The notes: a model not told the origin generated them from the letters alone. DNA of 64,000 nt from Virgibacillus dokdonensis (GCF_900166595.1 NZ_LT745763.1:3767399-3831398), one strand, 5' to 3'; shown: positions 16,801 to 25,029, counted from the first letter of the stretch. A program made the numbers and translations.

Positions 16801-17196
16801 CACCGCTCCTTTATCAGCCAAACCTAAGTCTTGCCCATAAATAAGATCGACCTCGACATCTTTCCCATCTAACAAAACATCCCAAAACCAAACACCTGCA
16901 CCTGTTAAATAGAAAGTAACTTCATAGTTTACTTCTTCAAAGCTACCTTGCCACTTCACGTGATCCTCTGCAACGAAAATCTCGCTGTTCGATTGAACAC
17001 CCAATAACGGTGCGGTTACTATTCTCCCTTGACGATAAATGCGTAAATAAATATTATTTAACGCTCCATCGATCGGGTTCGACAACAGCTGATTGATCAT
17101 TGTATTCTTATGAGCAATTTCGTAAATGTCGCCGCTTTGGAGAAATGTAAACGTAATATCTTGCGCTTTTATCTGAAATTTGTCTCCTGTTGTCAA
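13861..17196 (-). CDS. 1,2-beta-oligoglucan phosphorylase (GH94)
   Basis: Probable cytosolic phosphorylase that cleaves beta-1,2-linked glucooligosaccharides (sophorose series) with phosphate, releasing glucose 1-phosphate. The 1111-aa length is close to Listeria innocua 1,2-beta-oligoglucan phosphorylase and well above cellobiose phosphorylases (~800 aa). The protein has an N-terminal beta-sandwich, a helical linker and an (alpha/alpha)6 barrel containing GGAAWGTRDVCQGPTEY (about residue 625) and YDDGDWDDTLQP, where Asp758 fits the general acid of GH94. It starts 3 nt after the GH3 gene stop, in one operon. The same gene set (GH94, GH3, binding protein, two permeases) is known in Listeria for beta-1,2-glucan use. 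Substrate is inferred from length and context; a beta-1,3 or chitobiose specificity is less likely. Confidence 0.85.
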   Translation of the reverse strand: MTTGDKFQIKAQDITFTFLQSGDIYEIAHKNTMINQLLSNPIDGALNNIYLRIYRQGRIVTAPLLGVQSNSEIFVAEDHVKWQGSFEEVNYEVTFYLTGAGVWFWDVLLDGKDVEVDLIYGQDLGLADKGAVRSNEAYMSQYMDHAIFQDNEQGYVVCSRQNQPQASGFPYMQQGALGKIIGYSTDGFQFFGLSYKTTNQAEVLTKPSLANENYQYEFAYTALQSEKLALNGKQRFVFYGLFKENHSTAVRELEFKEEIQKAWKELSRSKRDHAPVERVRLVPSIGAPLTALEMTIAELNTYFPNRQLEEYNESTLLSFFTDTYEHVVLKQKEELIERPHGHIIMSGHNDRVRDDTMATTSYMYGIFNSQLVIGNSSMNKMLTNARNPLNIMKTSGQRIYIQIDETYHLLTMPSLFEIGFNYARWYYKFLDDVIVITNLIKVDDAVLQLHVRSENGKAYRFIVTNQLTMNNNEYEVPFHIKHNGNTVVCTADSKSDSATVYPDLNYFMHVTGTELTVGDERQLATNISPLSASLLVLSMSPTAEWKLNVKGSLYKQEQLVQLLDIPGEIERYRAYYRHVNKGFKLTSSGSSTRDLEKINALAWWYTHNMLVHFSSPHGLEQFGGAAWGTRDVCQGPTEYFMATQNYQVVRDIIKIVFSHQYEDQGNWPQWFMFDKYQHIQQEDSHGDIIVWPLKVVADYLEATGDYGILEEVVPYTDRTTFKLTARKATIMEHVQKEINYMKNHFAQDTYLSLYDDGDWDDTLQPANENLKKYMSSSWTVALTYQVLQKLAQVLVSYDEQEALQMQELAAGVKADFNQYILSASVVPGFVYMENPDQIEYMLHPSDEKTGIQYRLLPMQRSIISELFTKEQAEKHYRLIKDKLYFPDGVRLMNRPANYKGGVSTHFKRAEQAANFGREIGLHYVHAHIRFVEAMAKLGYENEVWKGLSVINPILIQNEVPHAEIRQSNAYFSSSDGKFATRYEAQENFDQLRTGNVPVKAGWRIYSSGPGIYINQLISNALGIRYQQGDLVIDPVIPDELDQLEFAFQYDSKPITYHYHLKEGKKQVVVNGKNVHFTQLTDNPYREGGMVIKTAELEKHLQAGENNIEVYL

Positions 17197-17199
17197 AGC

Positions 17200-19380
17200 T
17201 TATTCTCCTTTCGTCTTGTGTAAATTGAACGATAGTGCCATGACATCTTGGCTATTTGCTCCAACACACAAATCAAATCTTCCTTCATCACTATGATAGG
17301 AAAGATCGGCATGGTGATAACGAAGCTGTTCTTCTGTCAACGTAAACATAACGACTCTTTCTTCACCCGGCTGTAAAGAGATCTTTTGAAATCCTTTTAA
17401 TTCTTTAAGCGGACGCACCACTTCGCCGACTAAATCACGAATATAGAGTTGGATCACTTCTTCACCAGCAACATCACCTGCATTTGTTACCTTGACCTTA
17501 ACCGTTATTGGTTTATCTGGTGTCATCAAATCGGAAGAAAGCTCTAGATCACTATATTTAAAGTGGGTATAGCTTAACCCGTAGCCAAATGGAAACAAAG
17601 CCTCATTCGGACAGTCCAAATATTGTGATACATATCGTTCTTGAGCATTGATAGCACCTTGAGGGCGCCCTGTATTATAGCTGTTATAGTATACAGGAAT
17701 TTGTCCTACATTATACGGGAACGACATCGTAAGCTTTCCAGACGGATTGACATCGCCAAAGAGAATGTCTGCAATCGCTGTACCACCCTCTGTTCCTGGA
17801 TACCATGCTTCAAGCACTGCGTCCACTTGATCAACTACCCCATGTAAATCGAGCGGTCTGCCATTAAATAACACAGCAACAGTTGGTTTACCCAACTTAG
17901 CTACCGCTGCTACTAAATGTAGTTGCGCTTGTGGCAATTGTATATTTGTTCTTGAACCGGCCTCACCGCTCATTTCAGAGCTTTCTCCTAAAGCTAGAAC
18001 AACAACATCCGATTGCTTAGCAAGTTCTATTGCTTTAGAAAGATCCTGTTCACAATGATTATTCACTCCACAACCGTTCGCTACATATAACTGAGAAGCA
18101 GGTAGCTGATTTCGCATCCCTACATCTAATGTTATTGCTTCATTCCTATCTCCCAACCATGACCAAGGGCCAAGAATATCGTTGCTATTAGCAAACGGAC
18201 CAAGAAGTGCCATTTTTTGCGTTTTAGCAAGCGGCAACACATCTTGCTCATTTTTTAACAGCACACAAGATTTAGCGGCAATGTCACGTGCTGCCTGTCG
18301 ATGCGCAGAGCACATAACAACTTCTGCTTCTCTTTTTTCATCTGCACCTCGATATGGATCATCGAACAATCCTAATTCGTCTTTTAACTCTAAAATTCGT
18401 ATCACCGCTTCATTTAGAAGTTCCACATCCATTTCATTTGTTTCTATGAGCTGTTGCAGGTAATTTGCATAACATCCAGTCATCATCTCTATATCTACAC
18501 CTGCTGTAATGGCCTTCATAGCTGCTTCTTTTTCATCTGCTGCCACACCATGCGGAATTAATTCTTTCACAGCGCCCCAATCAGAGATAACGACACCGTC
18601 AAAATTCCATTCCTCACGTAAAAGGTCACGCATTAATGATTTGTTTGCACTTGCCGGAATTCCATCAACCGTATTAAAGGCTGTCATCACTAATTTGCTA
18701 CCTGCCTCAAGGGCTGCTTTAAAAGCTGGGAGATACGATTCGCGTAATTCTCTTTCTGACATGTTTACCGTATTATAATCCCTGCCTCCTTCAGCTGCAC
18801 CATAACCAGCAAAATGCTTCACACAGGAAGCAACGCTTTCGTGGTCATGCTTTAAATCAGAACCTTGAAACCCACGAATCTGCGCTTTTGCAAACGCACT
18901 ATTTAAATAGGAATCTTCACCTGTAGACTCCATGACTCTTCCCCAGCGTGGGTCACGTACTAAATCAACCATCGGTGCAAAGGTTACATGCACACCGCTA
19001 ACGGCTGCTTCTTTAGCAGCAATTGTTGCACTTTTTTCAGCAAGTTCTAAATCCCAAGAAGAACCGATGGCTAATGGAACTGGAAAAATGGTCTTATAAC
19101 CATGAATAATATCGGACATAATAAGCAAGGGAATGCGTAATCTGCTATCCTGTAAATATCGCTCTTGGATCGACCTCGTTTCCTTGGCACCCGATGCACC
19201 TAAAACGGACCCTATATGTTGCAGCATGTTATCAGGTATATGCATTTCTTTCATCGGTCCAGTTATTTGCCCCTCATCAGAAGCCCCTTTAAAAAACGGG
19301 GTGGCTAATTGGATAACTTGTCCGATTTTTTCATCTAAAGTCATTTTGCTGACTAAATCTTTTATTTGATTTACTTTCAT
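17200..19380 (-). CDS. Beta-glucosidase, GH3
   Basis: Retaining beta-glucosidase (726 aa), probably cytosolic because no signal peptide is visible. Domain order: GH3 N-terminal barrel (about 10-330) with the nucleophile Asp267 in GVVISDWGAV and the substrate-binding block CVKHFAGYGAAEGGRDYN; GH3 C-terminal sandwich (about 375-590) with NGRPLDL and EAWYPGTEGGTAIADILFG; and a fibronectin-III-like domain (about 645-715). It resembles BglX-type enzymes and the Listeria GH3 enzyme that hydrolyses sophorose. It would remove glucose from the disaccharides that the phosphorylase leaves. It is the first gene of the leftward operon, served by the promoter at 19540-19568 and the operator at 19511-19520. 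Confidence 0.9.
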   Translation of the reverse strand: MKVNQIKDLVSKMTLDEKIGQVIQLATPFFKGASDEGQITGPMKEMHIPDNMLQHIGSVLGASGAKETRSIQERYLQDSRLRIPLLIMSDIIHGYKTIFPVPLAIGSSWDLELAEKSATIAAKEAAVSGVHVTFAPMVDLVRDPRWGRVMESTGEDSYLNSAFAKAQIRGFQGSDLKHDHESVASCVKHFAGYGAAEGGRDYNTVNMSERELRESYLPAFKAALEAGSKLVMTAFNTVDGIPASANKSLMRDLLREEWNFDGVVISDWGAVKELIPHGVAADEKEAAMKAITAGVDIEMMTGCYANYLQQLIETNEMDVELLNEAVIRILELKDELGLFDDPYRGADEKREAEVVMCSAHRQAARDIAAKSCVLLKNEQDVLPLAKTQKMALLGPFANSNDILGPWSWLGDRNEAITLDVGMRNQLPASQLYVANGCGVNNHCEQDLSKAIELAKQSDVVVLALGESSEMSGEAGSRTNIQLPQAQLHLVAAVAKLGKPTVAVLFNGRPLDLHGVVDQVDAVLEAWYPGTEGGTAIADILFGDVNPSGKLTMSFPYNVGQIPVYYNSYNTGRPQGAINAQERYVSQYLDCPNEALFPFGYGLSYTHFKYSDLELSSDLMTPDKPITVKVKVTNAGDVAGEEVIQLYIRDLVGEVVRPLKELKGFQKISLQPGEERVVMFTLTEEQLRYHHADLSYHSDEGRFDLCVGANSQDVMALSFNLHKTKGE

Positions 19381-19394
19381 TGTTACCCCTCCTT

Positions 19395-19493
19395 ATTAGA
19401 AAAACTTGGCTTTTCGCCAAGTCTTATGGCGAATGGCATAGTTTTTCTTATACTATAAACCTTTAAACTTTTATACTTTCCTATAGTATAAAC
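19395..19493 (+). repeat. Double-hairpin repeat (family 2), full copy
   Basis: Hairpin 1: outer arms GAAAAACT and AGTTTTTC with an inner ACTTGGC-GCCAAGT hairpin. Hairpin 2: TATACTATA and the complementary CTATAGTATA. It lies in the 5' leader of the GH3 gene, between the operator and the start codon, on the opposite strand to the gene. Confidence 0.85.
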
Positions 19494-19510
19494 AAAAAAC
19501 CGCTTTAATC

Positions 19511-19568
19511 GAAACGTTTCAATGATGTTTATATTTTGGATTATAAGTGTTTTATTACCTATAGTCAA
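19511..19568 (-). promoter_or_regulatory. Promoter and operator of the GH3-GH94 operon
   Basis: On the minus strand: -35 TTGACT (complement of 19563-19568), 17-nt spacer, -10 TATAAT (complement of 19540-19545). The palindrome GAAACGTTTC (19511-19520) lies about 20 nt downstream of the -10, over the expected early transcribed region, suiting roadblock repression by the LacI-type regulator at 23158. Confidence 0.8.
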
Positions 19569-19660
19569 ACAACATCAAGATAAAATCAAGAACAAACCAT
19601 TGATTTGTTAACATTTATTGAATGTAAAACAAAAAAAGTAAGCAAATATGAAAAAAACAG

Positions 19661-19708
19661 TTGAAAGCGACTTCAAATTTTATTATAATCAGTTTATCGA
19701 AACGTTTC
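19661..19708 (+). promoter_or_regulatory. Promoter and operator of the glucan ABC importer
   Basis: -35 TTGAAA (19661-19666), 17-nt spacer, -10 TATAAT (19684-19689). A second GAAACGTTTC palindrome (19699-19708) covers the expected transcription start. The identical palindrome in both divergent promoters points to one shared repressor. CcpA is a possible second ligand, although the match to a full cre site is imperfect. Confidence 0.85.
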
Positions 19709-19733
19709 AATAAAATAAAGGAGTGTTTCTATT

Positions 19734-20972
19734 ATGAGAAAATGGTTGGTATTAACTTTTATCCTAGCTTTACTAGCATTAAGCGCTTGCGGAAACGAGG
19801 AAGCTGCTAAAGAAGACAGTGGAAATAAAGACGGTGAAATTACCGTTTGGGCAATGGGTGAGGAAGGTAAGCTGTTAAAGCAACTGACAGATAAATTTGA
19901 AAAAGACAATGAAGGAATTAAAGTAGATGTACAAGCTATTCCTTGGGATAGCGCCCACGATAAACTATTAACTGCAGTAGCTTCTGGAAATGGTCCAGAT
20001 ATCCTGCAATTAGGTACTACTTGGGTGCCAGAATTTGCTGAAGCAGGAGCGTTATTAGATTTAACGGAATATATGGAAGAGCATCCAGAATTCGCAGCAG
20101 AAAATTATTTTGATGGTGCCGCAGAAATCATGCAGTATGATGACCAAATCGTTGGTATTCCATGGTATGTAGACACTCGCGTACTATATTACCGCACCGA
20201 TATATTAGAAGAAGCAGGTTATGATAAAGCTCCGGAAACTTGGGAGGAATTACAAGACGCAGCAAAGAAACTAGCAGACCGTGGTGAAGGTCAATATGGA
20301 ATAGATATTGACCAAAATGATCAAATTATGCCATTTATCTTCGCTTGGCAAAATGGTTATGAGGCAAACTTGGAAGAAAGCAAATTAAATTTTGACACAC
20401 CAGAATTTTTAGGTGCTATGGAGTATTATACAAGCTTCTTTAAAGAAAGATCCAGCCAAGTAGAGCAAGGCGAGGATATTGTCCAAGCATTTGCAAATGG
20501 GAAAAAACCAATGTTCTTCAGCGGCCCTTGGATGGTAAATATTATCAATGAACAAGCTCCAGACATAGAGGGAAAATGGGCGCCAGCTGTTATGCCAGGT
20601 AACGAAACAAACGCTTCTAGTATGGGGGGAGCAACATTATCTATCTTCCATAATTCAGAAAATGTAGAGAATGCCTTGAAATTCCTTTCCTATATGAATG
20701 AAACAGAAACACAACTTGAATGGTTAGATATATCTAATACACTACCTTCTAAGCTAGAAAGCTGGGAAGATCCAATATTACAAGATGATCCAATGTATAG
20801 CGTATTTGGCGAGCAATTGAAAGAAGCAAAAGCAGGACTTCAAACAGAACAGTTTGAACGCATCGCCCAAGAATTACTTAGCGCGTTAGAACGCGTCAAT
20901 GCAGGCGGGGCGGATTTAGAGAAAGAAATAGAGCAATTTAACAAAACTGCGCAAGATCTATTAGAAGAATAA
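19734..20972 (+). CDS. Extracellular sugar-binding lipoprotein (ABC importer)
   Basis: Solute-binding protein (412 aa) that captures oligosaccharide outside the membrane for the two permeases that follow; probably beta-1,2-glucooligosaccharides. It has a signal peptide with lipobox LSAC (Cys19 lipidated) and then a family-1 binding-protein fold, with the typical ITVWAMGEEGKLLKQL start, FSGPWM and SMGGATLSIF motifs. The ribosome binding site is AAAGGAG at 19716-19722. The gene is first in the rightward operon, divergent from the GH3-GH94 operon. The ATPase is not encoded here; a shared MsmX-type ATPase is the likely partner, as in Bacillus and Listeria. Confidence 0.9.
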   Translation: MRKWLVLTFILALLALSACGNEEAAKEDSGNKDGEITVWAMGEEGKLLKQLTDKFEKDNEGIKVDVQAIPWDSAHDKLLTAVASGNGPDILQLGTTWVPEFAEAGALLDLTEYMEEHPEFAAENYFDGAAEIMQYDDQIVGIPWYVDTRVLYYRTDILEEAGYDKAPETWEELQDAAKKLADRGEGQYGIDIDQNDQIMPFIFAWQNGYEANLEESKLNFDTPEFLGAMEYYTSFFKERSSQVEQGEDIVQAFANGKKPMFFSGPWMVNIINEQAPDIEGKWAPAVMPGNETNASSMGGATLSIFHNSENVENALKFLSYMNETETQLEWLDISNTLPSKLESWEDPILQDDPMYSVFGEQLKEAKAGLQTEQFERIAQELLSALERVNAGGADLEKEIEQFNKTAQDLLEE

Positions 20973-20984
20973 TTTCTCCCAATA

Positions 20985-21135
20985 TAAGGTGATAAGGTGC
21001 AGTAGACCCACTCAAAAATTGGAAGATGGGAGCTGAACAAGTGTAAGTGGGGAATGAAATAATCCCCCACTACTTAAAGGTTCACTTTATGATAAAGAAG
21101 CATATAAGGCGATATCCAGCGACCTTATATGCTTC
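20985..21135 (-). repeat. Structured repeat (family 3), copy inside the importer operon
   Basis: Lies between the binding-protein and permease genes. Contains a stem AAGTGGGG/CCCCCACTACTT (21037-21074), a CCCA/TGGG stem (21016-21034), and a separate perfect 10-bp hairpin GCATATAAGG (21100-21109) with CCTTATATGC (21123-21132). On the minus strand the order of blocks (AAAGTGAACCTT, GTGGGGG..CCCCAC, ACTTGTTCAGC, GTGGG, GCACCTTAT) matches the element at 24213-24440. It may lower permease expression relative to the binding protein. Whether it is a mobile remnant or a regulatory element is not decided. Confidence 0.65.
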
Positions 21136-21175
21136 CACCAAAATACGTTTCATTACGATAGGTGGTTTAAGAAAA

Positions 21176-22066
21176 ATGTTTAAACAAAAATTCCGTAATC
21201 GACATCCCTACATGTTCATTGCACCTGCAGTTACTTTATTAATTATTTTCAGTATTATTCCGATTACGATCGCTTTTTTTATTAGCTTTACAGATCTCGA
21301 TTTAAAAGGATTAGCAAATTGGTCAAACATCAGTTGGATCGGCTTTGATAACTATCAAAACCTATTTGCTGATGATACTTTTATCAAATCTATTTTCAAC
21401 ACGTTATTTTATGTTGTCATTGGCGTTCCGCTCGTCATTATTTGTTCATTAGGTATTGCACTCATGCTGAACTACGGAAGCAATAAACTGTTTTCTATGT
21501 TCCGATCGGTATACTACATGCCATCTATAACGAATATTATTGCCGTCGCCGTCATTTGGGGCTATTTATACAACACAGAGTATGGTTTATTTAATTATAT
21601 TCTATCTTTACTTTCTGTAGAAAATATACCTTGGCTTCAAGAGCCTACCATTGCTAAAATTTCGCTTATTATCCTCGCAGTTTGGAAAGGTATTGGCATT
21701 AATATGATTATTTTTCTCGCTGCCCTGCAAGGAATACCTAGAGCTTATTATGAAGCAGCGAAAATGGATGGCGCCAACCGCATTCAGACATTCTTTAATG
21801 TGACGTTACCTTTATTGAGATATGCAACCTTTTTCGTAACTGTAACGACGTTAATTGGCTGGATGCAGTTTTTCGAAGAGCCTTACGTGATGACACAAGG
21901 CGGACCACTAGACGGAACACTATCTATTGCATTGTTTATTTATCAAGAGGGCTTTCAATTTAGTGAGTTTGGTTATGCTGCTGCGGGTTCTTTCGTATTG
22001 TTTATCATGATTATTATCATTACTTTAATTCAATTTAAACTTCGAAAATCCGATACAGAATATTAA
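21176..22066 (+). CDS. ABC sugar permease, MalF/UgpA type
   Basis: First inner-membrane subunit of the importer (296 aa), with six membrane helices starting at MFIAPAVTLLIIFSIIP. The cytoplasmic EAA loop, which docks the ATPase, reads EAAKMDGANRIQTFFNVTLP. The frame is open upstream to 21047, but ATG 21176 is chosen because of its AGGTGG ribosome binding site and because family members start just before RHPYMFIAP. The preceding ~200 nt hold structured repeat sequence rather than coding sequence. Confidence 0.92.
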   Translation: MFKQKFRNRHPYMFIAPAVTLLIIFSIIPITIAFFISFTDLDLKGLANWSNISWIGFDNYQNLFADDTFIKSIFNTLFYVVIGVPLVIICSLGIALMLNYGSNKLFSMFRSVYYMPSITNIIAVAVIWGYLYNTEYGLFNYILSLLSVENIPWLQEPTIAKISLIILAVWKGIGINMIIFLAALQGIPRAYYEAAKMDGANRIQTFFNVTLPLLRYATFFVTVTTLIGWMQFFEEPYVMTQGGPLDGTLSIALFIYQEGFQFSEFGYAAAGSFVLFIMIIIITLIQFKLRKSDTEY

Positions 22067-22089
22067 CCTTATGAAATGAGGGATTTATC

Positions 22090-22923
22090 TTGGCTTCTAT
22101 ACATTCAACAAAAGGGAAAACAGAAAAAACCCTTATCACCGTGCTTATGATTATTGGCGGAATTTTAGTATCCATTCCATTCATTTGGATGATAACAAGT
22201 GCCTTTAAACCTGAGAGTGAAGCATTGCGCATTCCACCAACTATATTACCGGAAGATCCAACGCTGGATAATTTTAAGCACCTATTTACAGAATTAAATT
22301 TCTTAGTCTATTTACGAAATACATTAATTATCGTCGCTTTTTCGTTTGTCGGCTTATTGTTTAACGGCATGGCAGGATACGGTTTTGCTAAGTTTGCATT
22401 TAAAGGCAGGGAAAAAATATTCTATCTTGTTCTAGCAACTATGATGATCCCAGGCCAAGTAACGATGATACCTGTTTACTTATTACTTAATGGAATGGGC
22501 CTCACCAACACGTTACCGGGTATTATTTTGCCAGGTCTAGTCGCAGCATTTAGCATTTTCTTATTCCGACAGTTTATGAGCACGATACCAACGGATTTAA
22601 TTGAAGCTGCACGTTTAGACGGAGCGGGAGAATTTTATATTTTTTTCCGGCTTATTATTCCTATTGCTAAACCTATTTTTGCCGTACAAGGAATTCTTGC
22701 ATTTATCGGCGCATGGAACAGTTTCTTATGGCCTTTAATTATCGCGAATGACGAGAGCCTCTATACGCTTTCTGTAGGTTTATCTTTATTACAAGGCCAG
22801 TATGGCAATAATTTTGCTTTACAAATGGCAGGAGCAGCCTTTATGGTTGTACCAATTATTATCATCTTTGCTTTCTTTCAAAAATACATTGTGGAAGGTT
22901 TTACCATGTCCGGTATTAAATAA
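22090..22923 (+). CDS. ABC sugar permease, MalG/UgpE type
   Basis: Second inner-membrane subunit (277 aa), six helices, with the EAA loop EAARLDGAGEFYIFFRLIIP and the normal C-terminal KYIVEGFTMSGIK of the family. It begins 23 nt after the first permease gene stop, in one operon. The start codon in the track is TTG-type, preceded by GAGGGA; it reads (M)ASIHSTKGKTEKTL. Together with 19734 and 21176 it completes the transmembrane part of the importer. Confidence 0.92.
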   Translation: MASIHSTKGKTEKTLITVLMIIGGILVSIPFIWMITSAFKPESEALRIPPTILPEDPTLDNFKHLFTELNFLVYLRNTLIIVAFSFVGLLFNGMAGYGFAKFAFKGREKIFYLVLATMMIPGQVTMIPVYLLLNGMGLTNTLPGIILPGLVAAFSIFLFRQFMSTIPTDLIEAARLDGAGEFYIFFRLIIPIAKPIFAVQGILAFIGAWNSFLWPLIIANDESLYTLSVGLSLLQGQYGNNFALQMAGAAFMVVPIIIIFAFFQKYIVEGFTMSGIK

Positions 22924-22961
22924 TAAAACACTAGTGATGTTCAAGTGTAGCAAAGCAACTT

Positions 22962-22971
22962 GAAACGTTTT
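22962..22971. promoter_or_regulatory. Possible operator upstream of the LacI-type regulator
   Basis: GAAACGTTTT matches nine of ten bases of the palindrome found twice at the divergent glucan promoters. It lies ~190 nt before the regulator gene, between the importer operon and the regulator, and may provide autoregulation. Confidence 0.5.
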
Positions 22972-23157
22972 ACAGTTATAAGAGGATAAACTAGGCTATA
23001 TCACTCTTCTTCACATGAGCTATCTAAACGCCGAAATTAACTACAGAACCGTTTGGACGACCACATTTTTGAATAGATAGTGCTAACGACATCAATCTAA
23101 GATACAATAATAGAAGCATGGAATCGTTTTTATGTTTTTAATGGAGGAAGTGTATGC

Positions 23158-24156
23158 ATGGCAACAATAAAAGATGTAGCAAAGCTTGCTGGAGTTGCAG
23201 TATCTACTGCTTCTTATGCGTTAAACAATAGCGATAAAGTAAGCCAAACTACAAAAGAAAAAGTAGCAGCAGCGGCAAAGTCATTAAACTATAGAAAGAA
23301 TGGCTTAGCTTCTGATTTAAAAAGGACAAATACAAATACGATCGCGTTAATTTTGAGCGATTTGTCAGGTCCTTATTACTCAGAGTTAATTCAAGGCGTG
23401 CAAGATGTAACTACTGCAAACGGCTTTGACTTAATTGCCTGCAGCTCTATCGGTGGGGCAGATTCTACGGCGGTAAAATTTTTACAAGAAAAACGGGTAG
23501 ATGGGGCGATTATACTTGCACATAATATTAGCGACGAGGTAACCGTGCAATCCGCTCGTAAAGGATTTCCGCTTGTTGTATTGGATAGAAATTTAGATAG
23601 TAGCTTTATTTATAATATTGAAGTTGATAATATCCATGGCGGATATTTAGCAACAGAGCATTTAATCCAACATGACCATAGCGAAATTGCATATGTGAGC
23701 GGTCCTTACAACTCGCACGATAATCAACTTCGCTTCCAAGGGTACTTGGATGCTTTAAAAGATTACAACATCCCTTATAAGTCCAAATGGAAAATCATCG
23801 GTGACTTCACTCGAGAAAGCGGGTATCGCGCAACCAAGATGCTCATTGCACAACGTCAATTACCACATGCTATTTTTTATGCCAATGACGAAATGGCTAT
23901 AGGTGGATTAGAAGCGTTAAGAGAAAATGATATTTCTGTCCCTAATGACTTATCCGTTATTGGATTTGACGACATTCAACTAGCCGAATATGTCTCTCCT
24001 CCGCTTTCAACAATAAAACAACCAAAATATGAAGCAGGTTCGTTAGCCGTTCATGTTATTTTTCAAGTATTAGCAGGAGAAAAAGTCGACCATCAATACA
24101 CATTATCAACCGAATTAGTAAAGCGGCAATCTGTAATGCAGAGGACTATCTCCTGA
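23158..24156 (+). CDS. LacI-family transcriptional regulator
   Basis: Repressor of the LacI/GalR family (332 aa). The N-terminal helix-turn-helix is ATIKDVAKLAGVAVSTASYAL (residues 2-22), followed by the hinge helix LASDLKR and a periplasmic-binding-protein-like sensor domain (about 60-330) with FYANDEMAIGGLEAL and the usual VIGFDDIQLAEYVSPPLSTI. It follows the importer genes and most likely binds the GAAACGTTTC operators at 19511 and 19699, releasing them when a beta-1,2-glucooligosaccharide or glucose derivative is present. The inducer is inferred, not seen. A GGAGGAAG ribosome binding site precedes the ATG. Confidence 0.92.
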   Translation: MATIKDVAKLAGVAVSTASYALNNSDKVSQTTKEKVAAAAKSLNYRKNGLASDLKRTNTNTIALILSDLSGPYYSELIQGVQDVTTANGFDLIACSSIGGADSTAVKFLQEKRVDGAIILAHNISDEVTVQSARKGFPLVVLDRNLDSSFIYNIEVDNIHGGYLATEHLIQHDHSEIAYVSGPYNSHDNQLRFQGYLDALKDYNIPYKSKWKIIGDFTRESGYRATKMLIAQRQLPHAIFYANDEMAIGGLEALRENDISVPNDLSVIGFDDIQLAEYVSPPLSTIKQPKYEAGSLAVHVIFQVLAGEKVDHQYTLSTELVKRQSVMQRTIS

Positions 24157-24212
24157 AAATTCTACCAAACAGCATACAAATGAAACGTAATAACTACAGG
24201 CAATTATTTTTG

Positions 24213-24440
24213 ATGTGGGGGGCTCTCCCCCATTCTTCTATTACGCGTTGTTTGATATAAAGTGAATCTTCAATCAGTGAGGGTTTCTTTCATCCCCCAC
24301 TGATTGTTAGTACGGCAAGGGTATGTCCTAAAGACCTCTTACGAAAAAGGGGATTTAGGTGCTGTTATCTCCCACTTAGACTTGTTCAGCCACATCTCTT
24401 ATTCTTAAAGTGGGAGCCTTACAGCACCTTATATACGGGA
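24213..24440 (+). repeat. Structured repeat (family 3), copy after the regulator gene
   Basis: Three strong hairpins: GGGG-GGCTCT-CCCC (24217-24230); CAATCAGTG with CACTGATTG (24271-24307); and a long two-part hairpin AGGTGCTGT (24357-24365) with ACAGCACCT (24421-24429), enclosing CTCCCACTT/AAGTGGGAG. Blocks AAAGTGAATCTT, TTTCATCCCCCACT, CCCACTTAGACTTGTTCAGC and CAGCACCTTATA align in order with the minus strand of 20985-21135, which lacks ~70 nt in the middle. The layout recalls the ends of IS200/IS605-type elements. It may also terminate the regulator transcript. Confidence 0.65.
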
Positions 24441-24510
24441 TAAACTAGTATAGTTACATCCATTCAAATACACACAAACGGCGCCACCGCACTATATTCA
24501 ACTTAATAAC

Positions 24511-25029
24511 CTAAACAAGTGATCCAAATTGATGAAAACCTATGATGATTAACATAAAAATGATCACTGTTATGGCTGGATGGTTCCACATTTTTTTGCC
24601 TTCACTAGCAGTTTCCCGTATTCCCCACAAAATGAATACAATGGTCCATAAAAACAGCATAAACATAATCCGAATCAAGGGATCTTGATATTCTTGCATG
24701 ATCATTTCTCCCAACATCGATCCCATCATGCCACCCATCACACCAGATAAAGCGCCATCTAACACAGCCCATATACTGACAGGAATACCCACCAAGCATC
24801 CAAGCACCATCCCAATCAGCACCGCAATAACAGTGGACTGAAATAAATTGCCACTTAAGAGTATACCAACAATAACCCCAATGGCAATGCCCGCACTCAT
24901 CCCAATAGCCATCGCAACCATCATTCCAGTCATGTGTGATATGTTGTTTCGATACATAACCGTAATAACAAGCACAAACGCAGACAAACTAATAATCGTT
25001 ATTAACATAAGCAATAATGCTATTGTCAT
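24511..25029 (-). CDS. Glycine-rich polytopic membrane protein, unknown function
   Basis: A 172-aa hydrophobic protein with about five membrane helices, not recognised. Its central helices carry dense Gly/Met zipper patterns (MSAGIAIGVIVGILLSG, GALSGVMGGMMGSMLGEMI), which favour tight helix packing or oligomerisation. A charged loop (IRETASEGKKMWNHP) precedes the last helix. An AGGGGTAA-like ribosome binding site lies before ATG 25029. It stands alone between the glucan locus and a divergent thioesterase gene. Confidence 0.65.
   Translation of the reverse strand: MTIALLLMLITIISLSAFVLVITVMYRNNISHMTGMMVAMAIGMSAGIAIGVIVGILLSGNLFQSTVIAVLIGMVLGCLVGIPVSIWAVLDGALSGVMGGMMGSMLGEMIMQEYQDPLIRIMFMLFLWTIVFILWGIRETASEGKKMWNHPAITVIIFMLIIIGFHQFGSLV

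Noticed and set aside
21047..21175. N-terminal extension of the first permease
   Set aside because: The extension crosses structured repeat sequence; a better ribosome binding site and family start lie at 21176.
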